Numbered from the stretch's first letter, positions 54,728 to 64,000 are shown. The stretch: DNA of 64,000 nucleotides from GCA-002708145 sp045562755 (GCA_045562755.1 JBJKVF010000006.1:806001-870000), one strand, 5' to 3'. Notes: a model not told the origin generated them from the letters alone. Translations and numbers: made by a program.

Positions 54728-56200
54728 TTATACTGGAGGCAATGTCATATCGTCTTCGACCAGATCTTGCCATATTCTAATTCTTGCAGACATATCTCTT
54801 ATCCTATTTCTTTGCTCGGGGAATTTATATAAATTATTTATTTCATAAGGGTCCGTATTAAGATCATATAATTCGCATTGATCTCCCGTAGATAAGTTTA
54901 ATTTCCATCTATCTCCAGTCACGACACCTCTCCATGGAACTGCTATCATTCTATTAATTTCTGGCGTACCAAGATTTCTATCATTCATGCCATTCCATTG
55001 GATAAATACGTCATTATTTTTTAGATTAGTGTCACCAGTAAGTACTGGAACTAGAGATTTTCCATGAAGATCTTCCGGAACTTCTGAATTACTTAATTCT
55101 AAAATTGTAGGAACAAGATCTACTTGACTTATGGAACCTTCAATATTAGTTTTTTGATTATTATTCATGTTAGGTACATGTATCAATAATGGTACGTTCG
55201 AGGACTCCTCATATAAGGATCTTTTTTCTAACATTCCATGATCGCCTGCCATTTCTCCATGCTCACTTGTAAAAATTATTATTGTATTCTGAGACTGAAA
55301 TGATTCATCTAAGGCTTTTAGAATTTTTCCGATTTGATTATCTACTAGAGTAACGTTAGCAAAATATTGAGCTCGTAATTTTCTAAAACCTTCTTCTGTG
55401 GTTGTATCATGTATATCTCCTCCTTCAGCTCCAAGTGGATTTACTCCACCGGACATATAAAAATCAGATCTTAATTTATTTATTAAAGAGCCACTATCTG
55501 GCTTTTTTCTGAAAGCTTTACCTACTTCTATTTTATCTGGATCATAAAGTTCATTTAGAGGACCAGTATAGGGTGGATGAGGCTCGAAAAAATTTACAAA
55601 AAGCATCCAAGGCTTTTCATAATGAGTAGATTTGGGATAATTGGAGATAAATTCTGAGGCTTCGTGACCTAAAAAACCTGCTTGAGTTTGTTCTTCTGTT
55701 AAATTTGCCTCTCCAACCCAAGATTCGTAAGTCTTTCCAGTTTCTGGTGGAGTTATATCAAAACTTTTTAACCATTTATTATAAGGTGATTCAACGTATC
55801 TATATTCTTTTTTAGTTGATCTTACCCCACCGGAATTTTCTATACCTATCCATTTATCAAAACCATGTTGAGCTATCATATCATCACCTAAATGCCACTT
55901 ACCCATATGAACATTATAATACTCTTCATTAATAAGGTCTCCTATAGTTTGAATATTTTTATCTAAGGGAATATTATTTCTATGTAAGCCTGTTTTTTGA
56001 GGATAGAGGCCTGTCATAATTGATGCTCTTGCTGGAGTGCAAACAGGTTGCGTGACATAGGTATTTTCAAAAACAAAACTTTTTTCTGAAAGATTATTTA
56101 AGTTAGGAGTCTTAATCCAATTATTACCGTAAGCTTTCATTGAATCGCGTCTTTGTTGGTCTGTTAATATAAATAGTATATTTGGTTTATTTTTTTTCAT
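54728..56200 (-). CDS. Type I sulfatase
   Basis: A 490-residue sulfatase. The metal-binding DQQRRDS starts at residue 14, the formylglycine motif CTPAR at 54-58 (PVCTPARASIMTG), and SEHGEMAGDHGMLEKRS supplies C-terminal metal ligands. It is related to choline-sulfatase and iduronate-type enzymes and has no signal peptide. It follows an MFS carrier gene after four bases, so uptake and desulfation of one substrate are likely linked. It ends in the bidirectional terminator region. Confidence 0.9.
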   Translation of the reverse strand: MKKNKPNILFILTDQQRRDSMKAYGNNWIKTPNLNNLSEKSFVFENTYVTQPVCTPARASIMTGLYPQKTGLHRNNIPLDKNIQTIGDLINEEYYNVHMGKWHLGDDMIAQHGFDKWIGIENSGGVRSTKKEYRYVESPYNKWLKSFDITPPETGKTYESWVGEANLTEEQTQAGFLGHEASEFISNYPKSTHYEKPWMLFVNFFEPHPPYTGPLNELYDPDKIEVGKAFRKKPDSGSLINKLRSDFYMSGGVNPLGAEGGDIHDTTTEEGFRKLRAQYFANVTLVDNQIGKILKALDESFQSQNTIIIFTSEHGEMAGDHGMLEKRSLYEESSNVPLLIHVPNMNNNQKTNIEGSISQVDLVPTILELSNSEVPEDLHGKSLVPVLTGDTNLKNNDVFIQWNGMNDRNLGTPEINRMIAVPWRGVVTGDRWKLNLSTGDQCELYDLNTDPYEINNLYKFPEQRNRIRDMSARIRIWQDLVEDDMTLPPV

Positions 56201-56204
56201 ACGA

Positions 56205-57434
56205 TTATTTTTTAGGCTTCTTTAATGTTATTGATATTACTACACAGGTAGACATTAGTATGATACCACACCACCATATATTGTTATAATTACCATAATA
56301 ATCATAAAAATATCCTGCTAATGGTGCTCCTATGCCACCAATAATTAGTGTTACAGGCATGACCATTCCCCTAATTGACCCTAGATATTTTCTTCCAAAA
56401 AAATCAGCCCAAATAAAGTTTTGTAAAAATAACATTCCTCCTATACCAAAACCAAAAATAATCATCGATATAAGTACTGAAAAAAAAGATTCAGCATAGA
56501 TTGTTATTATACTGGCAATTGTAAGAAGTATAAAACCTAAAGAAGTTAATATTTTATAGGGTATTTTTTTTTGAAGGTTACCAATTATAAATATACTTAT
56601 ACCAGCTGCAACAGCATCTAAAGCAGTTGCTAAAGCAACTAATTGCGCGTCTATTCCTCTATCAATAAAATCTGGAATCCTGTGAATTGCAATTGTTCCT
56701 AGGGCAAGATTAATAAAACTAAATATTATCAATAATTTCCAAAATTCATGACTTTTTATCACTTCGTTAAGCTTCCATGAAATTTCATTATATGAGTTAT
56801 CTTTTTTAGAGACTTTTTTTTCTCCATCTGGCAATAAACCTATATCCTCAGGTATCCTTCTCAAGAAAAATAACGAGATGGGTATTATCAATATCATTGA
56901 AATAATCGATAATAATATCCATGCATTTCTCCAACCAAATGAATCGATAAAGAATTGAGTTGCAGGTAAAAATATTAAAGCTCCAATAGGAATTCCTAAA
57001 GAAGAAAAAGCAATAGCTTTTGCTCTTTTATTTATAAACCATTTATTAACTGGAATTGTAGTTACTAAATTTCCTGGGCCTGCTAAACCAACAAAACCCA
57101 TAATTATAAATAACAAAATCATTTGCCATGAATAATTTATGAAAGAAAGAAAAATTAAACAAATACCAACTATAAAAGCAGCAAAAGGTAATAAACCTCT
57201 ACTACCATATTTATCTATTAATCTCCCTACAATAGGAGCAGTTATAGAACTTGAGAATTGTCTAAATGTTTGAGCTAAACCAAAAGTTGATCTACCAATA
57301 TTTAATTCACTGCCCATAGGGTTTATGAATAAACCAAAATTCAATGAACCCATCCCCATTGTTGCAGCTGTAGAAATTGACATTACTATTACGATTATCC
57401 AGCCATAGTATAAATTATTTATTTTTGGTTTCAA
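56205..57434 (-). CDS. MFS transporter, monocarboxylate/oxalate-formate porter-like
   Basis: A 409-residue, 12-helix MFS protein. NNLYYGWIIVIVMSISTAA at the start, a FGLFINPMGSELN stretch and the loop 2-3 motif GRLIDKYGSRGLLP are typical of the MCT/OFA group. It is four bases upstream of the sulfatase and co-transcribed with it. A carboxylate or sulfated organic acid is the likely cargo (inference from family and context). Confidence 0.8.
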   Translation of the reverse strand: MKPKINNLYYGWIIVIVMSISTAATMGMGSLNFGLFINPMGSELNIGRSTFGLAQTFRQFSSSITAPIVGRLIDKYGSRGLLPFAAFIVGICLIFLSFINYSWQMILLFIIMGFVGLAGPGNLVTTIPVNKWFINKRAKAIAFSSLGIPIGALIFLPATQFFIDSFGWRNAWILLSIISMILIIPISLFFLRRIPEDIGLLPDGEKKVSKKDNSYNEISWKLNEVIKSHEFWKLLIIFSFINLALGTIAIHRIPDFIDRGIDAQLVALATALDAVAAGISIFIIGNLQKKIPYKILTSLGFILLTIASIITIYAESFFSVLISMIIFGFGIGGMLFLQNFIWADFFGRKYLGSIRGMVMPVTLIIGGIGAPLAGYFYDYYGNYNNIWWCGIILMSTCVVISITLKKPKK

Positions 57435-57534
57435 TTTTTACAACTTTAATTTATTTTTTAGGAGATTATATCTTATACCTATTTACTAGCAAGAAGTATA
57501 TTATTTGATTAAGAATTATATTATTATTATTCAC

Positions 57535-57921
57535 ATGAATGAAAATATCGACATAAATAAAGATTTAATTAAAGTCAAAAATAAAAAAGAAAAAAGACCT
57601 TGGGGCAGTTATGAAATACTAAACTCAGGGCATGGTTTTCAAGTTAAACGATTAACTGTAAATACTAACTCTAGACTTTCCCTGCAATGGCATAGACATA
57701 GGGATGAGACATGGGTAATAGCTAGAGGTACAGCTAAAGCTATAATTGACAAAACAGAACTAATTTTAGGTAGAGGAGAGTCAGCATTTGTTGAAAGAAA
57801 TCTTCACCACAGAATTGAAAATATCTCATCTGTAGAACCATTAGAAATTATTGAAGTTCAAACAGGAGACTATCTTGGAGAAGATGATATTGTAAGAGTT
57901 GAAGATGATTATGGTAGATAA
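57535..57921 (+). CDS. Cupin, mannose-6-phosphate isomerase type II-like
   Basis: About 128 residues. KRPWGSYEIL opens the cupin, metal ligands appear in LSLQWHRHRDETWVIARG and the second His in LHHRIENIS, and EIIEVQTGDYLGEDDIVR is the phosphomannose isomerase C-terminal motif. It lacks the guanylyltransferase part of ManC/AlgA fusions. ATG 57535 is chosen over TTG 57505. It interconverts mannose and fructose phosphates if active, which would feed the mannosyl donor used by the DPM1-like enzyme at 1 kb. Confidence 0.8.
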   Translation: MNENIDINKDLIKVKNKKEKRPWGSYEILNSGHGFQVKRLTVNTNSRLSLQWHRHRDETWVIARGTAKAIIDKTELILGRGESAFVERNLHHRIENISSVEPLEIIEVQTGDYLGEDDIVRVEDDYGR

Positions 57922-57924
57922 TTT

Positions 57925-59061
57925 TTATCTATCTTGGACGCTCCCATCAAATCCAATAGGAGTATCTAGAATTTTTGGATTTTCTGGCATCGTTAGAGAA
58001 TTTTCATTTATTTCTATTCCGAGTCCTACACCATCTGGAACTGTTAAGTAACCGTCTTTTAATTCTAGGGGCGATTTTAGTAATTCACTTTTTGGAGGTT
58101 CTGATTCACCAGTATATTCTTGTAACCCAAAATTTGGTATGCATGCATCTAACTGTATACAAGTAGCAGTACTAATTGGAGATAAAGGATTATGAGGAAT
58201 GACTTTTACATGATGTGCTTCAGCCATAGCAGCAACTTTTTTTGATCCAGATAATCCACCGCATAAACATAAGTCAGGTCTGATATATGCAGCTGCTTTA
58301 GCCTCAAGTAATTGCTGGTATTCAAAAATTGTAGTAAATCTTTCTCCTGTTGCAATTGGTATATTACATTGTTTTGCAATGTCTCCCATTATGGCTGGAC
58401 TATCTGGAAGCATTGGGTCTTCATAGAAAAAAGGATTAAATTGTTCTAATCTCTTTCCTAAGGATATACTTTCAGCTGGGTTCATTTGTCGATGAATTTC
58501 TACACAAATATCTACCTCATTACCCACACCATCTCGAACTGCACCGACTCTTTCAACAGCTTCATCTGCCCATTCGCTGTAAGATTTGTGAAGATGAAAA
58601 GTTTCAGAGTTATATGGGGTAAATCTAACGGCTGTAAAACCTTCATTGGCAGCCTGAATTGCACTGTTAACTAACTCATCTTTTGTCTTTCCTCTAACAT
58701 GCATGTAGCATCTTACTCTATCCCTGGTTTTTCCACCCATTAGTTCATAAATTGGAACACCTAGTCTTTTACCTTTTATATCCCACAAGGCAATATCTAT
58801 AGCTGAGAGAGCTCCTTGTACTATTGATCCCATAAAATGTGAAGACCTGTATAGCCATTGATAGTGATGTTCTATAAAATCAGGATTTTTTCCTATTAAA
58901 TAGTCTGACATAACTTCAATCATAGTTTTTGTAGGTCTTTGCCAGCCGTGTACTCCACCTTCACCTATACCCACTGTTCCGTCTTCACAGTATATTTTTA
59001 TAAGTAGCCATCTATCCCATAATATAGGCTCTATTTTTTCAATTTTTGTTTTTGTTACCAT
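57925..59061 (-). CDS. Mandelate racemase/muconate lactonizing enzyme family protein (galactonate dehydratase-like)
   Basis: A 378-residue enolase-superfamily enzyme. It has YCEDGTVGIGEGG, ALSAIDIALWDIKGKRLG and the first metal carboxylate region VDICVEIHRQMNP, whose His is the acid of GalD-type dehydratases. EDPMLP and IATGERF give further metal ligands, and HHVKVIPHNPLSP the base His. It likely dehydrates a sugar acid. Such paralogues are numerous in SAR202 genomes by my recollection. Confidence 0.85.
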   Translation of the reverse strand: MVTKTKIEKIEPILWDRWLLIKIYCEDGTVGIGEGGVHGWQRPTKTMIEVMSDYLIGKNPDFIEHHYQWLYRSSHFMGSIVQGALSAIDIALWDIKGKRLGVPIYELMGGKTRDRVRCYMHVRGKTKDELVNSAIQAANEGFTAVRFTPYNSETFHLHKSYSEWADEAVERVGAVRDGVGNEVDICVEIHRQMNPAESISLGKRLEQFNPFFYEDPMLPDSPAIMGDIAKQCNIPIATGERFTTIFEYQQLLEAKAAAYIRPDLCLCGGLSGSKKVAAMAEAHHVKVIPHNPLSPISTATCIQLDACIPNFGLQEYTGESEPPKSELLKSPLELKDGYLTVPDGVGLGIEINENSLTMPENPKILDTPIGFDGSVQDR

Positions 59062-59071
59062 AATTATCCGA

Positions 59072-59605
59072 TCAGCTTCTATTTTTATTCATTGCTATAT
59101 ATGAACCAATACCAAGTCCAATAAGATTAATGATATTGAAATATATCCCTAATGGCAAACTTAAGAAGTTAGAAAAAATTATTGATGAAAACCAAACTAA
59201 AAACATACTAAATCCAGAGATGATTCTTATTTTTGAGCTGATTTTTTTCCCACTAATTTTTCTTATAATTTCACCTACCTGAGAGCCTAGTAAGGCTATA
59301 ATAACAGCAAAAAATATATTACCTATTTGGAAGTTTGAAGTTGGAAGAAAGTTCCAAATTACCCATAAGAATAAGCTCAATAAAAATCCTAATCCGATGG
59401 AAATAAAAATTGAATTTATAAATATAAACAAAAGATTTATTTTTGAGATAATTAATATTTTGGGCTTTCCAATAGAAGCACAATCTTCGCATTTTATTCC
59501 AACAGGTGTTTGATTCATACATTTAGTACATATATATGAGTCGCATCTAGAGCATTTTAAATTTGTAACTATATCTTTATGTTTACTACAGTATGTTGCA
59601 ATCAT
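59072..59605 (-). CDS. B-box zinc-finger membrane protein
   Basis: A 177-residue protein. The first 45 residues carry a B-box-like zinc ribbon with C6, H9, C18, C21, C26, C29, C39 and C42. Four transmembrane helices follow (about 55-80, 90-115, 125-145 and 150-170). This layout is seen in uncharacterised Actinobacteria and Chloroflexota proteins, sometimes next to rhomboids. It is three bases downstream of plsY and likely co-transcribed. Function is unknown. Confidence 0.7.
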   Translation of the reverse strand: MIATYCSKHKDIVTNLKCSRCDSYICTKCMNQTPVGIKCEDCASIGKPKILIISKINLLFIFINSIFISIGLGFLLSLFLWVIWNFLPTSNFQIGNIFFAVIIALLGSQVGEIIRKISGKKISSKIRIISGFSMFLVWFSSIIFSNFLSLPLGIYFNIINLIGLGIGSYIAMNKNRS

Positions 59606-59608
59606 TTA

Positions 59609-60280
59609 TTATTCAATATCTCGATTTATCCATTTTTTTCTATCATAAATATCTCTGTCAAAAAATAATCTAAGCAAAAGTAAATTTAAGGTGAGTTTAA
59701 TTTTTAGTTTTGCGTTATTAGATACTAATCTCTTAAGAATTATTACAGAAGAAAGCATAATTGTAAAAATAGTTAGCTCAATCGAAAGTGTAAGGAGCAT
59801 AGTGTATATAGGGGTACACAAAATTGATATTATCCACCAAAGTGCTGCATCTTTGATAGGAGAGAATAAATATCCTATAGCAACTATACCTGTAAAAAGT
59901 ACAAATAAATTATAATCTATAGCAAGAATTATACCTAAAAGAGTAGTAATGCCTCTTCCACCTTTAAGATTTAAAAAAATTGACCAATTATGACCAATCA
60001 AGCTTAATAAACCGCATAAAATTTTAATATTTAGATCTAATGATAATACTGAATCAGAACATATAAATATTGGTAAAAAACCTTTAATTAATAGATCAAA
60101 GAATATAACAGGTAAGCTCATAAATATAGATGTATTTTGAGTTAGATTTGATAGACCAACATTTCTTGATCCTCTATTTGTTATATCAATGTTATTAAAT
60201 TTTCTCCCAAAAAAATATGCTGAAGGAAAAGATCCAATCAGAAATGAAGATATTATTATTATTATTGATGTGATATCCAT
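59609..60280 (-). CDS. plsY: Glycerol-3-phosphate acyltransferase PlsY
   Basis: A 223-residue integral membrane enzyme that transfers acyl from acyl-phosphate to glycerol 3-phosphate. The family motifs are GSFPSAYFFG, GSRNVGLSNL and GHNWSIFLNLKGGRGITTLLG. About seven hydrophobic segments are visible. It precedes PlsC in the phosphatidate pathway. It lies six bases after the PHP gene. Confidence 0.9.
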   Translation of the reverse strand: MDITSIIIIISSFLIGSFPSAYFFGRKFNNIDITNRGSRNVGLSNLTQNTSIFMSLPVIFFDLLIKGFLPIFICSDSVLSLDLNIKILCGLLSLIGHNWSIFLNLKGGRGITTLLGIILAIDYNLFVLFTGIVAIGYLFSPIKDAALWWIISILCTPIYTMLLTLSIELTIFTIMLSSVIILKRLVSNNAKLKIKLTLNLLLLRLFFDRDIYDRKKWINRDIE

Positions 60281-60286
60281 TTTGAT

Positions 60287-61204
60287 TTAAATTTTTTGCC
60301 CAATATTTTTTTTATGAATACTCCTAGCTCTATCTTTTAGTATTCCAAAAATCTCATAAGGAGGTCCATTCATACCTGGGGTCATTTCGTTAGAAGTCAT
60401 ATTAGCATGATAATCTGTTCCACCAGTAGGTATTAGATTATATTTTTTACATAATTCCATGAAAAAATTCTGGGTTTTAGGTTGATATTTTTCGGCATAA
60501 ACTTCAATACCTGATAAACCTGTATCCACAAATCCTTTAAGTTCTGAATCAAAGTCTATTATACTTTTTGGATGAGCAATAGAGGAAATACCGCCTGATC
60601 CTTGAATTATCTCTATTGCGTCATAAGTGTTGATACTAAATCTCTTTATATTCATAATATTTTCATCATTAAGATATTTTTCAAATGCTTCATTGATAGA
60701 TGAAACATATTTTTTTTCTATCATAGCCTTAGCTATATGAGGCCTACCTATAATACCGCTTGTTGAAGCAAATATTTTATCCCAAGATAAAAAGATATTT
60801 TTCTGCTCTAATATATACAGGATTTTTTTTGAAAATTCTATTCTTCCTTCTTTTATTTCATCTAATTTATTTTTAAGTAATTTTGATTTAGTATCTATAA
60901 AATAACCAAGAAGGTGTATTTCTTTATCTTTATATTTTGTACTTAATTCAATCCCGTTAATTAATGTTAAGTTTTTTCGTATACTTACTTCTTTTTCTGC
61001 CTCATTTATACCATTTATATTATCATGGTCAGTTATTGAAATTACTTGCAAATCCGTGGTATCCACAAATTTTATTAATTGAGAAGGGGTAAGATTACCA
61101 TCAGATTTTGTTGTGTGCAGGTGTAAATCTATCAGTATAGGCCATGGGTAATTATTAATTATTTTATGACAACTATACCTACTTTCATACTTTATATTAT
61201 TCAT
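60287..61204 (-). CDS. PHP-domain phosphoesterase (TrpH/RNase AM-like)
   Basis: A 305-residue PHP protein. Metal motifs are DLHLHTTKSDGNLTPSQLI near residue 25, SITDHDNINGI near 57 and the late GGTDYHANM. The insert QKNIFLSWDKIFASTSG through GRPHIAKAMIEK is typical of TrpH (YciV), a 5'-3' exonuclease and 3',5'-pAp phosphatase. Grouped with ymdB and rny, it fits RNA turnover. Start ATG 61204 is accepted, although DLHLHT lies 25 residues in. Confidence 0.85.
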   Translation of the reverse strand: MNNIKYESRYSCHKIINNYPWPILIDLHLHTTKSDGNLTPSQLIKFVDTTDLQVISITDHDNINGINEAEKEVSIRKNLTLINGIELSTKYKDKEIHLLGYFIDTKSKLLKNKLDEIKEGRIEFSKKILYILEQKNIFLSWDKIFASTSGIIGRPHIAKAMIEKKYVSSINEAFEKYLNDENIMNIKRFSINTYDAIEIIQGSGGISSIAHPKSIIDFDSELKGFVDTGLSGIEVYAEKYQPKTQNFFMELCKKYNLIPTGGTDYHANMTSNEMTPGMNGPPYEIFGILKDRARSIHKKNIGQKI

Positions 61205-61218
61205 TGATTTTCTAGAAA

Positions 61219-61998
61219 TTAAATTTCTATTTTTCTGTCTATTCTCTCAATACTGATAGCTTTATTATTAGTATCATTTGTGGTAATTAAAACAGAGTTA
61301 AAATTCATTATTCCTTTAGTTTCAGGTTGCATTCTGTGCTTCCGGCTAGTGAGAAATCGGTTTAAAGATCCTTCAATTTCTGCTCCTAGTATAGATTGTT
61401 CAGCACCTACCATGCCCAAGTCTGACACAAATGCAGTTCCATTAGGTAGTATTTTACAATCTGCTGTTGGTACATGCGTGTGAGTACCCACTACAGCAGT
61501 TACTCGTCCATCAAGATACCAGCCCAAGGCAGCTTTTTCCGATGTAGCTTCAGCGTGAAAATCTACTACAATAGGTTTTTTATCTAGAAAAATATTACCT
61601 AATGTTTGATCAGCAAGTGTGAAGGGAGAATCAAATTCTCCTACCCACACTCTCCCAATTAGGTTTATTACTCCAACAGGACTTGATTCATATATATATC
61701 CTCTTCCAGGAGTGTTATTTGGATAATTTAATGGCCTTATTACTGGGATTTTTGGGTTATCAAGATGTTCAATAAAATCTCTTTTATCCCAAACATGATT
61801 TCCAGAAGTTATCACATCAACACCTGACTCTAGCATTTCCACAACTGTTTCTAATGTGAGGCCAAAACCTGAAGCCATATTTTCACCTTGCAAGGTTACA
61901 AAATCTATTTGGAATTCATTGATTATTTGAGGCAATAAACTTTTTATAGCTTTTCTTCCACCTTTACCAACTACATCTCCAATCATTAGTATTTTCAT
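61219..61998 (-). CDS. ymdB: YmdB/TIGR00282 metallophosphoesterase
   Basis: A 259-residue dimetal phosphodiesterase (2',3'-cAMP type). MKILMIGDVVGKGGRKAIK, the SGNHVWDKRD metal site and DFHAEATSEKAALGWYLDGR are all intact, with GTHTHVPTAD. In Bacillus, YmdB is encoded next to rny and affects biofilm gene expression. The same order appears here, two bases after rny. The symbol refers to the Bacillus family. Confidence 0.92.
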   Translation of the reverse strand: MKILMIGDVVGKGGRKAIKSLLPQIINEFQIDFVTLQGENMASGFGLTLETVVEMLESGVDVITSGNHVWDKRDFIEHLDNPKIPVIRPLNYPNNTPGRGYIYESSPVGVINLIGRVWVGEFDSPFTLADQTLGNIFLDKKPIVVDFHAEATSEKAALGWYLDGRVTAVVGTHTHVPTADCKILPNGTAFVSDLGMVGAEQSILGAEIEGSLNRFLTSRKHRMQPETKGIMNFNSVLITTNDTNNKAISIERIDRKIEI

Positions 61999-62000
61999 TA

Positions 62001-63542
62001 TTATTTTGCCGTTTCTTCTATTCTTGATTCTCTAATAACTATAATTTTGATTTGCCCAGGATAGTGCAGTTCGTCCTCAATTTTTTTAGTTATATTTCTT
62101 GCAAGTTCAGATGCTCCAACATCGTCCACTTTTTCAGGATTCACCAAAATTCTTACTTCTCTTCCTGCCTGTATTGCATAAACGTTAATTACTTCCTCAA
62201 ATCCCAAAGCTATTTTTTCTAATGCATCTAATCTTTCTATATAGTTTTCTATACTATCACTTCTAGCTCCAGGTCTTGCTGCACTTATAGCATCAGCTGC
62301 AGCAACAAGGAATGATTCTACTGTTGTCATCTCACTATCATGATGTTCTCTAATTGCTGTCACTACTTTATCATTTTGACCGAGTTTTTTTGCTAAATCT
62401 GCTCCAATTATTGCATGAGGTCCATCTATTTCATGGGTAAGAGACTTTCCAATATCATGTAAGAAACCAGCAGTTTTTGCTATTTCCACATTTGCACCTA
62501 TTTGACTTGCAAGCATTCCAGCAATTGATCCTACTTCTTTAGAATGATTAAGTACATTCTCTCCATAACTAAACCTGTAATCAAGCATACCTATGTGATA
62601 GATTAACTCTGGATGTAGCCCCTTGACATTTATATCAAAGGTAGCTTTTTGTCCTATTTTTTTTATATTCTTGTCTAAATCTCTCTTTACTATCTTAATA
62701 GTTTCTTCAATTCTAGCGGGATTAATTCTTCCATCTCGGATTAGGTTTTCAATTGTTAATTTTGCGACCTCTCGTCTAATGGGGTCAAAGCAAGATATTG
62801 TTATTGTCTCAGGTACATCATCAATAATGACATCAACTCCAGTAGCAGATTCAATTGATCTAATATTTCTTCCTTCTCGACCAATTAATCTACCTTTCAT
62901 ATCTTCATTTGGTAGGGTTATTCTGCTAACAGATACTTCAGAAACAACTTCACTTGCATATCTTTGCATTGTTTCGGAAAGTATCATCTTAGCTTTCTGT
63001 TCATAATCATGTAATGCTATTAAATCTGAATCTCGATATTTTTTTGATATCTCAAACTCGATTTCTTCCTCAGCTGTTTGCAGCAATTTTTCTTTAGCAT
63101 TGGCTAAGGATAATCCACTAACCTTTTCAAGCTCTGTTGTAATATCTTTTTTGTTTTTTTCTATAGAATTTATCTCTGTTTCTATTTCTTTTTTCTTCTG
63201 TGAAAGAATTTTTGCTTCTTCAAGTAGTGTTTTTTCTTTGAGTTCTGTAGATTCTTTTTTTGCATCAATTTTATTACTAATAGCCTGAATTTCTAATTGT
63301 TGTTGATTAATTTTTTTTTCAGTTTCGGATCTTATTTTCAGTGATTCTTCTTTAGCTTCTAAAAGTATTTCTTTACTTCTAGAATTAGCTCTTAGTAACT
63401 GTTGCTCTATTGCTTCTTTAGTTGCATTTATTGATCCAGATGAATAAATATTATGAAATTTAAATCCTATAGCAAATCCAATAATAATTGCAATTAAAGA
63501 AGCAATTATAGCTACTACGGAAATATCCATATCACCCTCCAT
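62001..63542 (-). CDS. rny: Ribonuclease Y
   Basis: A 513-residue membrane-anchored endoribonuclease. An N-terminal transmembrane helix (about 7-27) is followed by a long coiled coil rich in Glu/Lys (about 35-170). A KH domain with GRLIGREGRNIRSIESATGV and an HD domain with HDIGKSLTHEIDGPHAIIGA come next. It starts mRNA decay at the membrane. Length and order match Bacillus RNase Y (520). It is two bases upstream of ymdB. Confidence 0.95.
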   Translation of the reverse strand: MEGDMDISVVAIIASLIAIIIGFAIGFKFHNIYSSGSINATKEAIEQQLLRANSRSKEILLEAKEESLKIRSETEKKINQQQLEIQAISNKIDAKKESTELKEKTLLEEAKILSQKKKEIETEINSIEKNKKDITTELEKVSGLSLANAKEKLLQTAEEEIEFEISKKYRDSDLIALHDYEQKAKMILSETMQRYASEVVSEVSVSRITLPNEDMKGRLIGREGRNIRSIESATGVDVIIDDVPETITISCFDPIRREVAKLTIENLIRDGRINPARIEETIKIVKRDLDKNIKKIGQKATFDINVKGLHPELIYHIGMLDYRFSYGENVLNHSKEVGSIAGMLASQIGANVEIAKTAGFLHDIGKSLTHEIDGPHAIIGADLAKKLGQNDKVVTAIREHHDSEMTTVESFLVAAADAISAARPGARSDSIENYIERLDALEKIALGFEEVINVYAIQAGREVRILVNPEKVDDVGASELARNITKKIEDELHYPGQIKIIVIRESRIEETAK

Positions 63543-63593
63543 GGGTATTAAATATAATTATTGGCTAAAATTCTAAATGGAATAAACTGTTGT

Positions 63594-64000
63594 CTAAGAA
63601 TCTTCAGAAGTACTTGAGGCTTCTTCATCTGCATTAGAGTCTTCCGCTGATTCTCCTTCTTCTAGGGAACCTTCATCAGAAACAATAGCTTCATCAACTA
63701 CTACTCTTGGAGGTTGAATCCAAGCGATTCTATCATCACTGGTACTTGACAATGAAACACCTTCACCAAGTACAATATCGCTAGCCAAAATTGCTGCTTC
63801 TAAATCTATTAATACAGAACAATCTACTTCCAATTCATTAGGCATATCAAACGGCTTAGCTTTTACAGTTATCTCAAAAGTTCCTTGAGTTACCACTCCA
63901 GCTCCACCCGCAGTACCTGGTGCATTGTCTTGATTTATTAAAATTATCGGTACCGGTGACTCGACTTCTTCATTTATATCAACTCTCAAAAAATCAACAT
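63594..64000 (-). CDS. 50S ribosomal protein bL25/TL5 (Ctc family), C-terminal part, 5' end outside window
   Basis: About 135 residues ending at 63594. The frame is open to the window edge and begins VDFLRVDINEEVESPVPIIL, the canonical start of the TL5/Ctc C-terminal domain. A tail of about 40 residues is highly acidic, rich in Glu, Ser and Asp. The protein binds 5S rRNA via the N-terminal domain, which lies off the window. It lies 51 bases before rny on the same strand. Confidence 0.88.
   Translation of the reverse strand, partial: VDFLRVDINEEVESPVPIILINQDNAPGTAGGAGVVTQGTFEITVKAKPFDMPNELEVDCSVLIDLEAAILASDIVLGEGVSLSSTSDDRIAWIQPPRVVVDEAIVSDEGSLEEGESAEDSNADEEASSTSEDS

Overview
The window is a gene-dense, AT-rich bacterial chromosome segment (roughly 30% G+C by spot counts) with standard start and stop usage, many 1-11 base gene overlaps and almost no spacer DNA. 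No rRNA, tRNA, CRISPR array, transposase or integrase was seen. The gene set suggests a streamlined marine member of the Chloroflexota (Dehalococcoidia, SAR202-like). Pointers are RNase Y next to a YmdB-type phosphodiesterase and a TL5-type bL25 with an acidic tail, a DnaG zinc motif ending C-x3-C, B-box zinc-finger membrane proteins, and a rich set of catabolic families (M81/MlrC, sulfatases, enolase superfamily, class III CoA-transferase). This placement is inference and was not tested by phylogeny.

Layout. 1-37 kb is mostly housekeeping. It holds the 3' end of aspartate kinase, two polyprenyl-phosphate glycosyltransferases, a sirtuin, recF with an apparent AUU start, apt, mazG, lysA, holB, a cmk-plsC-SIS operon, dgt, then dnaG-rpoD behind a palindromic control region. 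A five-gene minus-strand operon follows, with three RCK/TrkA-like proteins, a UspA-like protein and pheA. A methylene-THF-reductase-like/pterin-methyltransferase pair, ileS (type 2), an ornithine cyclodeaminase-amidohydrolase-DUF362 group, proBA and mfd complete this part.

37-59 kb is an accessory catabolic island. It has two sulfatases, a VKOR-DsbA disulfide-forming pair, three tandem M81/MlrC metallopeptidase copies (the middle one shattered by frameshifts), an Ldh-type dehydrogenase, an HpcH/HpaI aldolase, a CoA-transferase and an SDR. A nucleoside hydrolase gene of clearly higher G+C lies between imperfect copies of the orn 3' end. Also here are a multi-pass membrane protein, a UMF1-type MFS carrier with a large inserted loop, GDPD, an MFS-sulfatase pair, a cupin and a mandelate-racemase-family enzyme. 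Together they look like uptake and oxidation of sulfated, hydroxylated or carboxylated organic matter. The 286-base spacer at 54442-54727 is the most structured non-coding stretch: a good promoter, three GTATAC hexamers, hairpins and a bidirectional terminator.

59-64 kb returns to core functions on the minus strand: a B-box membrane protein, plsY, a PHP phosphoesterase, ymdB, rny and the C-terminal part of bL25, which runs off the window.

The most interesting points are the mosaic M81 array whose middle copy carries insertions only, the compositionally foreign nucleoside hydrolase bracketed by orn 3'-end repeats, the candidate small RNA at 54.5 kb, the eroded RCK cluster, recF's AUU start, and convergent genes interlocked through shared TTAG/CTAA stop tetramers.
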